Below are positions 25,238 to 33,377 of a DNA stretch of 51,626 bases, in pieces. Numbering within the stretch: position 1 is the first letter of the stretch; each line of letters starts with the position of its first letter. Under the pieces are notes generated by a model. That model made no database searches and had not been told where the DNA came from. It was given only the letters and a program-made list of their open reading frames with translations. This DNA is from Chloroflexota bacterium. GTDB lineage: Bacteria > Chloroflexota > Dehalococcoidia > UBA2979. Both the position numbers and the translations under genes were made by a program. The stretch lies in NCBI GenBank assembly GCA_003670575.1, contig QWRD01000008.1, positions 1 to 51,626 on the forward strand, in the 5' to 3' direction.

Positions 25238-27031
25238 ATGGCCACAGCAGCAGGCACACTCGCACACCACGCCGAAAGCGGAGTGTGGTCATGGTTGACC
25301 ACCGTGGATCACAAGCGCATTGGCGTGCTGTACGGCATCACCGCCTTTAGCTTCTTCATTTGGGGCGGCGTACAGGCCCTGCTGATCCGAACCCAGCTCG
25401 CCGTCCCGAACGGCGAGGTGATTCCCGCCACCCTCTACAACCAACTGTTCACGATGCACGCGCTCACGATGATCTTCCTCGCCGTGATGCCGCTGGGTGC
25501 GTCGTTCTCCAACTTCCTCACCCCGCTCATGATCGGCGCGCGCGACGTCGCGTTCCCGCGCCTGAACGCGCTGTCGTTCTGGGTCTTCGCCGGTGGCGCG
25601 GTCATCCTGACCAGCAGCTTCTTCTTTGAGGCGCCGGGGGCTGGCTGGTTCAACTATGTACCGCTGGCTGGCCGCACGTACTCCCCGGGTCAGGGCATCG
25701 ACTTCTATGTCATCGGCCTGACTGTGCTGGGCCTCTCCTCGCTGATGGCCGCGCTGAACTTCGCCGTCACGATCATGAACATGCGCGCTCCCGGCATGAC
25801 GATGATGCGGCTGCCCGTCTTCATCTGGATGGTTCTGATCATCTCCTTCCTCCTCATCCTCGCCCTCCCGCCGCTCACCGTGGCGCTGATCGAGTTGCTG
25901 TTCGACCGTAACTACGGCACCAACTTCTTCAACCCGGCGGAGGGTGGAGACCCGATCCTTTGGCAGCACCTGTTCTGGATCTTCGGTCACCCGGAGGTGT
26001 ACGTCCTGATCCTCCCGGCGATGGGCATCGTCTCCGAGGTGCTGCCGGTGTTCTCCCGCAAGCCGCTCTTCGGCTACTCGGCCATCGTCTTCGCCGGCAT
26101 GGCGATCGCGTTCCTCGGCTGGGCGGTGTGGAGCCACCACATGTTCACCACCGGCATGGGCGCGGTGCCGCGCACGATCTTCGCCGCCAACACGATGCTG
26201 ATCGCGGTGCCCACGGGCGTGAAGATCTTCAACTGGCTGGGCACCATGTACGGCGGCAGTCTCCGCTTCAACACGGCGATGTCGTTCTCCGTCGCATTCA
26301 TCGCGCTGTTCACCATCGGTGGTATCTCCGGCGTCATGCACGCCTCGCCGCCGGTGGACACGCAGCAGCAGGACACGTACTTCATCATCGCCCACCTGCA
26401 CTATGTGCTCGTCGGTGGCGCGGTGACCGGCATCTTCTCCGGCATCTTCTACTGGTTCCCGAAGATGACCGGTCGCTTATTGGACGAGCGGCTAGGGATG
26501 ACTCAGTTCTGGCTCTGGTTCATCGGCGTGAACATGACGTTCTTCCCGATGCACTACCTCGGTCTCGTGGGCATGCCTCGGCGCATCTACACCTACGACA
26601 ACGACCTGGGCTGGGGCTTCTGGAACATGTTCGAGACCGTTGGGGCGTTCGTCATCGCAGCCAGCGTGTTGCTCTTCGTCATCAACTTCTTCCGCACCAT
26701 GCAGCAGGAGCCGACGGCGTCCGACAACCCGTGGGACGCTCCTACGCTGGAGTGGGCCACCAGCTCACCGCCGCCGGAGCACGACTTCGATGTGATTCCG
26801 GTTGTGCGCGCGCGTGACCCGCTCTGGTACAACCGCGACCACAACATCCAGGCGGAGCAGCCGACCGGCGAGCACATCCACCTCCCACCGCCCTCGTACT
26901 ACCCGCTGTTGCTTGCGGTGGGCGTATCGGTGCTTGCGGTTGGCCCGATCTCGCATATCGCATTCACCGCACTGGGCGCAGTGATTGCTGTCTATGGCAT
27001 CTGGGGCTGGGCGCTGGAGCCCACCGAGTAA
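25238..27031 (+). CDS. coxA: Cytochrome c oxidase subunit I
   Basis: This is the catalytic heme-copper subunit. The 597-residue protein has at least 12 spans and all metal ligands: His in NQLFTMHALTM (low-spin heme), the Cu-B/cross-linked His-Tyr motif FGHPEVYVLILP, the His pair WSHHMFTTGM, and the two heme ligands in IIAHLHYVLVGG. The HPEVY glutamate and tyrosine mark an A-type oxidase. A C-terminal extension with two more spans (about residues 550-597) is present. The ribosome-binding site is GGGAGAGG before the ATG. Confidence 0.97.
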   Translation: MATAAGTLAHHAESGVWSWLTTVDHKRIGVLYGITAFSFFIWGGVQALLIRTQLAVPNGEVIPATLYNQLFTMHALTMIFLAVMPLGASFSNFLTPLMIGARDVAFPRLNALSFWVFAGGAVILTSSFFFEAPGAGWFNYVPLAGRTYSPGQGIDFYVIGLTVLGLSSLMAALNFAVTIMNMRAPGMTMMRLPVFIWMVLIISFLLILALPPLTVALIELLFDRNYGTNFFNPAEGGDPILWQHLFWIFGHPEVYVLILPAMGIVSEVLPVFSRKPLFGYSAIVFAGMAIAFLGWAVWSHHMFTTGMGAVPRTIFAANTMLIAVPTGVKIFNWLGTMYGGSLRFNTAMSFSVAFIALFTIGGISGVMHASPPVDTQQQDTYFIIAHLHYVLVGGAVTGIFSGIFYWFPKMTGRLLDERLGMTQFWLWFIGVNMTFFPMHYLGLVGMPRRIYTYDNDLGWGFWNMFETVGAFVIAASVLLFVINFFRTMQQEPTASDNPWDAPTLEWATSSPPPEHDFDVIPVVRARDPLWYNRDHNIQAEQPTGEHIHLPPPSYYPLLLAVGVSVLAVGPISHIAFTALGAVIAVYGIWGWALEPTE

Positions 27032-27099
27032 GCAGTCAGGTCGGACGAGCCACACACGCGCCCTGCACGGCAGCGCGCGGGATGAGGAAGTAGGGACAG

Positions 27100-27735
27100 A
27101 TGGCACAGGCGGTCGCACACGCTCCCGCGCACGGCACGAATACCGGCATCGAGAACCGGAAGCTGCTGATGTGGCTCTTCCTCGGCTCGGAGTGCCTCTT
27201 CTTCGGCTCGCTGATCGCGACCTACATGGTCTTCAAGTTCGACGTGATCGCACGCGGCGTGGGTCCCTTCCCGCACGACGTGATGATCAACGGCGTGCTG
27301 CACCACGGCATCCTGGACATCCCGACGACATCCGCCAGCACCTTCGTCCTGCTGATGAGCAGCCTCACGATGGTCTTCGCGGTGTACGGCGCGCAGCACG
27401 CGCGACCGACGCTGATGAAGCTCTCGCTACTCGCGACGATCGTCCTCGGCCTCGTGTTCCTTGGGTTCCAGGTCTACGAGTTCGTCACCTTCGTCCACGA
27501 GGGACTGACGCTGAGCACCAACCTGTTCGGTGCGACGTTCTTTCTGCTGACCGGGTTCCACGGCACCCACGTCGGCGTGGGCGTGTTGTACCTCATCTCC
27601 ATGCTCGCCGCATCGATGCGACGGAATGGACTGGGTGCTGACGCGGGCGCGCACGTGGAAATCGCCGGCCTGTACTGGCACTTCGTCGACATCGTCTGGA
27701 TCGTGATCTTCCCGCTCCTCTACCTGATGCCGTAA
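27100..27735 (+). CDS. coxC: Cytochrome c oxidase subunit III
   Basis: The 211-residue protein has five predicted spans and typical CoxC features: NRKLLMWLFLGSECLFFGSL with the conserved Glu, a central block VLLMSSLTMVFAVYGAQH, LTGFHGTHVGVGVLYLISM and YWHFVDIVWIVIFPLLYL at the end. Subunit III stabilises the catalytic subunit and supports proton uptake. It lies 68 bases after coxA in the same operon. Confidence 0.95.
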   Translation: MAQAVAHAPAHGTNTGIENRKLLMWLFLGSECLFFGSLIATYMVFKFDVIARGVGPFPHDVMINGVLHHGILDIPTTSASTFVLLMSSLTMVFAVYGAQHARPTLMKLSLLATIVLGLVFLGFQVYEFVTFVHEGLTLSTNLFGATFFLLTGFHGTHVGVGVLYLISMLAASMRRNGLGADAGAHVEIAGLYWHFVDIVWIVIFPLLYLMP

Positions 27736-27779
27736 CCGGCGCCAGACACTCACCGGCGAGAGAGACCTCGGAGGCTACG

Positions 27780-28154
27780 ATGGCTCACCAGACACAGCAC
27801 GCCGCGGTTGCACAGCACGGGCTGACGCCACGCCAGTACATCATGTTGGGGGTCGCCCTCACGGTGATCACCGTGATTGAGTTGGCAGCCTCGTACATTC
27901 CGGCACTTACCCCCGTGCTGGTGCCGATCCTGCTGGCGCTCACCGCCATCAAGTTCGCGGCCGTCGTCGGGTACTTCATGCACCTGCGGTTCGAGGATGG
28001 CCTGCTGGCGAAGGTGTTCACCAGCAGCCTCATCCTCGCCATCCTGATCCTCGTCGCGCTCGCCGCGCTGTTCTGGGGCGACTACGCGCCGGGCGTGCGC
28101 GCAGCCCGTGGCGACGCGCCCGCCTCCGCGCCCGCAGCACCGAAGGCTCACTAG
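27780..28154 (+). CDS. coxD: Cytochrome c oxidase subunit IV (prokaryotic CoxD type)
   Basis: The 124-residue protein has three spans and the pattern of the bacterial subunit IV family: YIMLGVALTVITVIELAASY, ALTAIKFAAVVGYFMHLRFE and VFTSSLILAILILVALAALF. The KFAAVVGYFMHL motif is characteristic. It is the last gene of the cox operon, ending about 25 bases before a strong terminator hairpin. Its C-terminal tail is rich in alanine and proline. Confidence 0.9.
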   Translation: MAHQTQHAAVAQHGLTPRQYIMLGVALTVITVIELAASYIPALTPVLVPILLALTAIKFAAVVGYFMHLRFEDGLLAKVFTSSLILAILILVALAALFWGDYAPGVRAARGDAPASAPAAPKAH

Positions 28155-28177
28155 CCCGAGCCTCCGTCGGATATCCA

Positions 28178-28218
28178 AGCAAAAGAGCCGACCGGATTGT
28201 CCGGTCGGCTCTTTTGCT
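28178..28218. terminator. Bidirectional intrinsic terminator between coxD and ctaG
   Basis: An 18-base perfect inverted repeat (28178-28195 and 28201-28218) with a 5-base loop (ATTGT). The stem is GC-rich in the middle (GAGCCGACCGG) and has AAAA/TTTT at its base, giving a U-run for transcripts from either side. It separates convergent coxD and the ctaG-like gene. Confidence 0.9.
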
Positions 28219-28249
28219 ATCCCCTCGAGGTGGCGCGCTCATCGGTGCC

Positions 28250-29173
28250 CTACCGCGATGCGCGAGCGGCTTCGTCCTCCGCGTCGAGTTGATCCTGTCG
28301 ACGCTCTGACTGCGACATCCAGACGGCAAACAGCACGCCGATGGTCGCCAGATCCAGCAACTGACCCGGAATCCACATCATCAGGCCGCCTAGCTGCTGA
28401 TCGTTGATCACGCTGATCGCGAAGATCGGACGCGCCCGCTCGTACGCGTGGTACAAGGGCTCGGTCGCGTTCGTGATCAGCGCCGCCAGCACGGCCTGCG
28501 CCGTGGTGGAGGCCACCACATACACCATGCGCATGAGGTAACCCATCGGAGCGCGCAGCGGGGCGGGGTCGATGATGTTCCACCAGTACAAGAACGCCCC
28601 GCCCGCGAACGTGGCGTGCTGGAGATAGTGCACGGCGCTGTCCTCTACCGCCGCGTCGTACCAGCCGGGAACCAGGTGCCACGCGATCATCACCACGGTG
28701 AAGGCCACCAGCGCGACCAGCGGTTGCGTCACCAGCCGCCAGGCACCGCGCGCGACCGGGTCGCCGGCCAGCGTACGCACCACGCCCAGCCGCAGCCATC
28801 GAGGCAACCCGCGCAACACTGGCGTGGTTGGCGCGCCGAGCAATACCAATGGGACGCCCACAAACATGATGAGCAGATGCTGAATCATGTGCGCCGTGAA
28901 GTGGTGCGTGCCCAGGGAATCCAGCGGCGAGATGATCGAGAGGACAATCGTGAGCAGGCCGGAGTAGTACAGCGCGGTCTGCCACCACGGGTGTACGCGG
29001 TGCCGTTCCGTCCAGCGCAGCAACCCTCGCGCATAGAAGATGCCCACGAGCACTGCGGGGATGATCACCGGCCAGTCGAGGTACCACGCGGCCCAGACGG
29101 ACTGGCCGGGGCGAATGACATCGTGACCGGCCGTCACGCCGCGCACGAGCCCGCTGATGAGGTCAATCTGCAC
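28250..29173 (-). CDS. ctaG: CtaG-like cytochrome oxidase assembly membrane protein
   Basis: The 307-residue protein has about seven to nine spans and matches the caa3-type CtaG family: YLDWPVIIPAVLVGIFYARG, SPLDSLGTHHFTAHMIQHLL, GLPRWLRLGVV, AWHLVPGWYDAAV, HYLQHATFAGGAFLYWWNII and DQQLGGLMMWIPG. CtaG of this type is needed for copper insertion/assembly of caa3 oxidase in Bacillus. I start at GTG 29173, 7 bases after GGGAGG; ATGs at 29188/29191 lie before that site. Position next to the caa3 genes fits the role. Confidence 0.88.
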   Translation of the reverse strand: MQIDLISGLVRGVTAGHDVIRPGQSVWAAWYLDWPVIIPAVLVGIFYARGLLRWTERHRVHPWWQTALYYSGLLTIVLSIISPLDSLGTHHFTAHMIQHLLIMFVGVPLVLLGAPTTPVLRGLPRWLRLGVVRTLAGDPVARGAWRLVTQPLVALVAFTVVMIAWHLVPGWYDAAVEDSAVHYLQHATFAGGAFLYWWNIIDPAPLRAPMGYLMRMVYVVASTTAQAVLAALITNATEPLYHAYERARPIFAISVINDQQLGGLMMWIPGQLLDLATIGVLFAVWMSQSERRQDQLDAEDEAARASR

Positions 29174-29322
29174 GTGCGTGCCTCCCATCATCGGCCACTG
29201 GGGCGTCGGACGCGGCGCAGCCCCGTGGCAGTATGCGTCCGGCGGTGGCTGGCCGATATACTGCCAGTAGGCCGCGCGAGTCGAGGCTGCGGGCCGCGCA
29301 CGGCAGGCTGGACGGAGCACGC

Positions 29323-31056
29323 ATGCAGACGCTGCGGGTCGCGCTGGCGCAGATCAATACCACCGTTGGCGATCTCGCAGGCAATGCCGCGCGAATCATC
29401 GAGGCTGCCCGACGCGCCGATGCTGCGGGTGCCGACCTCGTCGCCTTCCCGGAGCTCGCACTGACCGGCTACCCGCCGGAAGATCTGCTGGTGCGCGCCC
29501 CGTTCATCGAGGACGCGACGGCCGCCCTCGCGCGCCTCGCCGTGGAGGCGAAGGGGCTGCCGCCGCTGATCGTCGGCTGCGTGGAGTTCGACCACCAGCT
29601 GTACAACGCCGCCGCCGTGCTCCACGACGGCCGCATCCTCGGCACGTATCGCAAGCACTTCCTGCCGAACTACGGGGTCTTCGACGAGTACCGCTACTTC
29701 CAGCCCGGCGACGAGGAGCCGCTGTTCCTCATCGCGGGCGTGGAGGTCGGCATCACGATTTGCGAGGATCTCTGGTATCCCGCCGGCCCCACCCGCGACG
29801 AAGCGCTGGCCGGCGCGCGGCTGGTAGTGAACATCAACGCGTCGCCGTACCACCACGGCAAGACCGCGGTGCGCGAGCGCATGGTCGCGACCCGCGCCGC
29901 CGACCACACCGTCGCGATCGCGTACGTGAACCAGGTGGGCGGGCAGGACGAGTTGGTCTTCGATGGCAACTCGCTCGTGCTGGGCCCGGATGGCGAGCTG
30001 ATCGCGCGCGGCGCATCGATGGCCGAGGACCTCGTGCTCGCCGACATCCCGATCGGTCAGGTGGTGCAACGCCAACTGCACGACGCACGCCTGCGCCGCG
30101 AGCGCGGCACCGAACGCCCGCCTGCGCCGACCCTCGTCACGGCCGCGACGCGCGAGGCTGGGCGCACCGCGCTCCCTGCGTCGAGCCTCGAGGCACCGGC
30201 TGAGATCGCGGAGGCGTATCAGGCGCTGGTGGTCGGAACGCGCGACTACCTGCACAAGTCCGGCTTCCGCGACGCGCTCGTGGCGCTCTCAGGCGGCATC
30301 GACTCCGCAATCGTCGGTGCGATCGCCGTCGACGCGCTGGGCGCCGAGCATGTGCGCGGCGTCTCGATGCCCTCGCGCTACTCATCCGAGGGCTCGATCG
30401 CCGACGCGCAGGACCTCGCGGATCGCCTCGGCATCGAGCTGCTCGCGCTACCGATCGAGGCGATGCATCAGGCGACGCTCGACACGCTCGCGCGCCCGTT
30501 CGCGAGCATCTTCGGCAACGCGGCACCCGGCACCGCCGAGGAGAACGTGCAGTCGCGCATCCGCGGTCTGCTGATGATGGCGCTCTCCAACAAGGGCGGC
30601 TCGATTGTGCTGACCACCGGCAACAAGTCGGAGTACGCCTGCGGCTACGCGACGCTGTACGGCGACATGGTGGGCGGTTTCGCGGTGATCAAGGACGTGC
30701 CGAAGACGCTGGTTTACGCGCTCGCGAACTACCGCAACACGGTGAGCGATGTGATCCCGCCGAACTCGATCACCAAGCCGCCGAGCGCGGAGCTGCGCCC
30801 CGACCAGCTCGACTCCGACTCGCTCCCTCCCTACGAGGTGCTCGACCCAATCATCGAGGCCTACGTGGAGGACGACCGCCCCCTCGACGCCATCGTCGCG
30901 CTGGGCTACGAGGAGCCAACCGTCCGCCGCGTGATCGACATGATCAATCGCAACGAGTACAAGCGCCGCCAGTCCCCGCCCGGCGTAAAAATCACCCCTC
31001 GCGCCTTCGGCCGCGACCGCCGCCTGCCGCTGGCCTCGAAGTACCGCGGGTACTGA
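29323..31056 (+). CDS. nadE: Glutamine-dependent NAD+ synthetase
   Basis: NadE amidates nicotinate adenine dinucleotide to NAD+ using glutamine. The 577-residue protein has an N-terminal nitrilase/amidohydrolase domain with the Glu-Lys-Cys triad (FPELALTGYPPEDLL, GTYRKHFLPNYGVFDEYRYF, GITICEDLW) and a C-terminal synthetase domain with the P-loop ALSGGIDSAIV, TTGNKSEYACGY and DVPKTLVYALA. The ATG at 29323 has a GGAG site nearby. The start region is only about 150 bases from the divergent ctaG start. Confidence 0.95.
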   Translation: MQTLRVALAQINTTVGDLAGNAARIIEAARRADAAGADLVAFPELALTGYPPEDLLVRAPFIEDATAALARLAVEAKGLPPLIVGCVEFDHQLYNAAAVLHDGRILGTYRKHFLPNYGVFDEYRYFQPGDEEPLFLIAGVEVGITICEDLWYPAGPTRDEALAGARLVVNINASPYHHGKTAVRERMVATRAADHTVAIAYVNQVGGQDELVFDGNSLVLGPDGELIARGASMAEDLVLADIPIGQVVQRQLHDARLRRERGTERPPAPTLVTAATREAGRTALPASSLEAPAEIAEAYQALVVGTRDYLHKSGFRDALVALSGGIDSAIVGAIAVDALGAEHVRGVSMPSRYSSEGSIADAQDLADRLGIELLALPIEAMHQATLDTLARPFASIFGNAAPGTAEENVQSRIRGLLMMALSNKGGSIVLTTGNKSEYACGYATLYGDMVGGFAVIKDVPKTLVYALANYRNTVSDVIPPNSITKPPSAELRPDQLDSDSLPPYEVLDPIIEAYVEDDRPLDAIVALGYEEPTVRRVIDMINRNEYKRRQSPPGVKITPRAFGRDRRLPLASKYRGY

Positions 31057-31067
31057 GACAGGGGCCA

Positions 31068-31114
31068 CCTCACCCCTGCCCCTCTCCCCGGGATGGGGCG
31101 AGGGGTTCTGAACG
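31068..31114 (+). repeat. REP-like palindromic repeat, copy A
   Basis: Reads CCTCACCCCTGCCCCTCTCC, then GGGATGGGGCGAGGGG and TTCTGAACG. It folds on itself (CCCCTCTCCCC with GGGGCGAGGGG). Copy C (31544-31591) is the same sequence with a changed loop, and copy B (31137-31180) is its inverse complement in outline. Confidence 0.8.
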
Positions 31115-31133
31115 GATCGTTGGCTATTGCTTC

Positions 31134-31523
31134 TTACTCCCCTCGCCCCGCTCGGCGGGGAGAGGGGCCGGGGGTGAGGGTCGCCCGGATCGATTCGATC
31201 GCGCTCTCAACGTCGAACTCCACTAGATCAGCACGCACGCGGACGACCCGAATGCCCGCCGCCTCGATCAAAGCCTGTCGCTCACGATCGCGGTCCCGAG
31301 CAGACGGCGACTCATGTACGCCACCATCCACCTCGATGGCGAGGCCCGCCGACTCGCAGTAGAAGTCGAGCACGAACGGGCCCAGCGGGTGCTGGCGGCG
31401 GAACTTCAGACCGTCGAGCCGCCGCGCGCGAAGCCGCTCCCACAGCAGTGCCTCGGAGCGCGTCTGCGATCGCCGAAGGTCACGTGCGGCCTGCAGCATT
31501 CGGTTCGGTTCGCGCGTTGGCAT
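31134..31523 (-). CDS. DUF559 (PD-(D/E)XK/Vsr-like) endonuclease domain protein
   Basis: The 129-residue protein matches the DUF559 family: ARDLRRSQTRSEALLWERLR, FRRQHPLGPFVLDFYCESAG, LAIEVDGGVHESP, DRERQALIEAAGIRVVRV. The nuclease-fold acidic residues (FVLDFYC, IEVDG) are present. Family members are predicted nucleases related to Vsr-type endonucleases, with no firm cellular role. I start at ATG 31523 (MPTREPNRM). The last 14 residues (LTPGPSPRRAGRGE) are encoded by REP-like copy B, and copy C lies just outside the start. Confidence 0.8.
   Translation of the reverse strand: MPTREPNRMLQAARDLRRSQTRSEALLWERLRARRLDGLKFRRQHPLGPFVLDFYCESAGLAIEVDGGVHESPSARDRDRERQALIEAAGIRVVRVRADLVEFDVESAIESIRATLTPGPSPRRAGRGE
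31137..31180 (-). repeat. REP-like palindromic repeat, copy B (inverted)
   Basis: The sequence CCCCTCGCCCCGCTCGGCGG, then GGAGAGGGGCCGGGGGTGAG, is the inverted form of copies A and C with a different loop. It supplies the C-terminal codons and stop of the DUF559 gene. Confidence 0.8.
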
Positions 31524-31543
31524 GGTGGGAGTATGAACCGGAG

Positions 31544-31591
31544 CCCTCACCCCTGCCCCTCTCCCCGCAGCGGGCCGAGGGGTTCTGAACG
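31544..31591 (+). repeat. REP-like palindromic repeat, copy C
   Basis: Same start (CCCTCACCCCTGCCCCTCTC) and end (GAGGGGTTCTGAACG) as copy A, with CCGCAGCGGGCC in the middle instead of CCGGGATGGGGC. It lies upstream of the DUF559 gene, so copies B and C bracket that gene in opposite orientation. Confidence 0.8.
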
Positions 31592-31660
31592 CGTAGTCGA
31601 CGACCGGACACGGGACACCACTCCGCTCGCCCAGCATTCGGACGATAGTTCTGGCAAGGC

Positions 31661-32206
31661 ATGTCCTCAGTCCCACACCACGCGAGTCGACGCCTCACGG
31701 AGGCTCGGAGGTCCTTGGACAAGTTCGATTGGGTCCAACTCCTTCTCAACATCGGGAGCATCGCGATCGCGTGGTGGCAAGTTTGGGTCGTCCTCGCGGG
31801 CCTGATTGCGGTGTCGGCGCTCGCACGACGCTTCGAGGATCGGTCGAAGCGCCGCGTGCGGCGGCAGCCGCGTCGGACGAATCGCGGCCCGGAGTCGCCA
31901 CTCGAGCATCGGTTCCTCGAGCTCGTCGGGGAGGCGGGGCTCACCCGGCCGGAGACGCAGTACCTGGTCCCCGCCGGCGGTCATGAGTATCGGCTGGAAT
32001 TCGCGTATCCGAGCCTGAAGCTCGCCGCCGAACTGGATGGGCGCTACCACCAGCAACGGGAGCGGCGGGAGTGGGACGCACAGCGCGACGCCGCGCTGTT
32101 GGAACTCGGATGGAGAACGGTGCGGTTACGGAACGGTGACATCGAGGGCACTCCCCAGTCAGTCATGTCCATGCTCACGGCCGCCGGGGTCACCGCCCGC
32201 ACCTAG
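31661..32206 (+). CDS. Membrane-anchored DUF559-like nuclease-domain protein
   Basis: The 181-residue protein begins with one or two hydrophobic segments (WVQLLLNIGSIAIAWWQVWV, VVLAGLIAVSALA), a basic linker (RSKRRVRRQPRRTNR), and then a DUF559/Vsr-like domain: SPLEHRFLELVGEAGL, YRLEFAYPSLKLAAELDGRY, AQRDAALLELGWRTVRLRNGD. The acidic pair (EFAYP...AAELDG) fits a PD-(D/E)XK-like active site. It is divergent from the other DUF559 gene, with copy C between them. Joining a nuclease-like domain to a membrane segment is unusual. Confidence 0.65.
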   Translation: MSSVPHHASRRLTEARRSLDKFDWVQLLLNIGSIAIAWWQVWVVLAGLIAVSALARRFEDRSKRRVRRQPRRTNRGPESPLEHRFLELVGEAGLTRPETQYLVPAGGHEYRLEFAYPSLKLAAELDGRYHQQRERREWDAQRDAALLELGWRTVRLRNGDIEGTPQSVMSMLTAAGVTART

Positions 32207-32309
32207 CCTCGCACCTCCCCCGCCCGCTCGCGCGCTTCTGCGGCGGGACGGTATCATCGAGGCCGATCCATGCAGGCTCGATCAGTAGTTGGCGAAGCCG
32301 GGAGGCCCC

Positions 32310-33293
32310 GTGAGCGGTGAGCGCGTGTTCTCAGGGTTCCGGGTCACCGGCGAGCAGCACATCGGCAACTACCTCGGCGCGATCAAGAATTATGTCGCGC
32401 TGCAGGACTCGTACGAGTGCATCTACTGCGCTGTCGACGTCCATTCGCTGACCACGCTGGAGGACGCCCGCCTCGTCGGCCCGAACTCGCTGCAGTCGGC
32501 GACGGTCATGCTGGCGGCGGGCGTGGATCCGGCGCGCTCGATCATCTTCGTGCAGTCGCATGTGCCCGAGGTCATCGAACTCGCGGAGTACTTCGCGATG
32601 CTCACCCCACTCAGCGTGCTCACGCGCGTGCCCACGTTCAAAGAGAAGGTGCAGCAGCAGCCGGAGAACGTGAACCTCGGGCTGGTGGGCTACCCCGTGC
32701 TGATGGCGGCCGACATCCTCACCTACAAGGCCGCGCTGGTGCCGATCGGCATCGACCAGGAGCCGCACCTCGAACTGACGCGCGAGGTGGCGCGGAAGTT
32801 CAACAACCACTTCGGCGACACCTTCCCCGAGCCTAAGTCGGTGCACACCGAGACCCCGCTGATCCGCGGACTCGATGGGCAGGCGAAGATGAGCAAGTCG
32901 ATGGGCAACGCCATCCCGATCGCCGCGACCGAGGAGGAGACGACTCGCCTCGTGCGCTCCGCAATGACCGACCCGCAGCGCCAGCGCCGCACCGATCCGG
33001 GCCGCCCCGAGGTCTGCAACGTCTACTCGCTGCACGAGGTGTTCACGCCCGGCCGCACCGCCGAGATTCATCAGCAGTGCACCACCGCTGCTATCGGCTG
33101 CGTCGATTGCAAGGGCATCCTCGCCGACTCGATCAACGAGACGTTCCGCGAGTTCCGCGCCCGCCACGCCGAGCTCAACGCGAAGCCCGATGAGGTGCGC
33201 GCGATTCTGCGCGACGGCGCCGCGCGCGCCCGCGTGATCGCGCAGGAGACCCTCGCCGAGGTGCGCGACCGCATCGGGCTGATGCCTGCCTGA
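32310..33293 (+). CDS. trpS: Tryptophanyl-tRNA synthetase
   Basis: TrpS charges tRNA-Trp. The 327-residue class I synthetase has FSGFRVTGEQHIGNYLGA (HIGH-like motif HIGN), VDVHSLTTLEDA, YPVLMAADILTYKA, PIGIDQEPHLELTR and the KMSKS loop (AKMSKSMGNA). The start at GTG 32310 (MSGERVFSGF) fits the family and follows GGAGG by 4 bases; TTG 32289 would add 7 residues. It ends before a strong terminator. Confidence 0.95.
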   Translation: MSGERVFSGFRVTGEQHIGNYLGAIKNYVALQDSYECIYCAVDVHSLTTLEDARLVGPNSLQSATVMLAAGVDPARSIIFVQSHVPEVIELAEYFAMLTPLSVLTRVPTFKEKVQQQPENVNLGLVGYPVLMAADILTYKAALVPIGIDQEPHLELTREVARKFNNHFGDTFPEPKSVHTETPLIRGLDGQAKMSKSMGNAIPIAATEEETTRLVRSAMTDPQRQRRTDPGRPEVCNVYSLHEVFTPGRTAEIHQQCTTAAIGCVDCKGILADSINETFREFRARHAELNAKPDEVRAILRDGAARARVIAQETLAEVRDRIGLMPA

Positions 33294-33310
33294 TTCCTGT
33301 CCCCCACTCC

Positions 33311-33362
33311 GCACACAACGAAGAAGGCCGCGACTCACGTCGCGGCCTTCTTCGTTGTGTGC
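33311..33362. terminator. Bidirectional intrinsic terminator between trpS and gltA
   Basis: A 24-base perfect inverted repeat (33311-33334 and 33339-33362) with a TCAC loop. The core AAGAAGGCCGCGAC/GTCGCGGCCTTCTT has A and T runs on either side of a GC block, so it can stop transcripts from both convergent genes. Confidence 0.9.
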
Positions 33363-33377
33363 GGTCAGGATCGAGGG

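Noticed and set aside
25289-26401. A 370-residue minus-strand frame opposite coxA
   Set aside because: It is highly charged, repetitive and antisense to a fully conserved coxA.
31068-31591. CRISPR-like repeats
   Set aside because: Only three imperfect copies, in both orientations, self-complementary and unevenly spaced; REP-like palindromes fit better.
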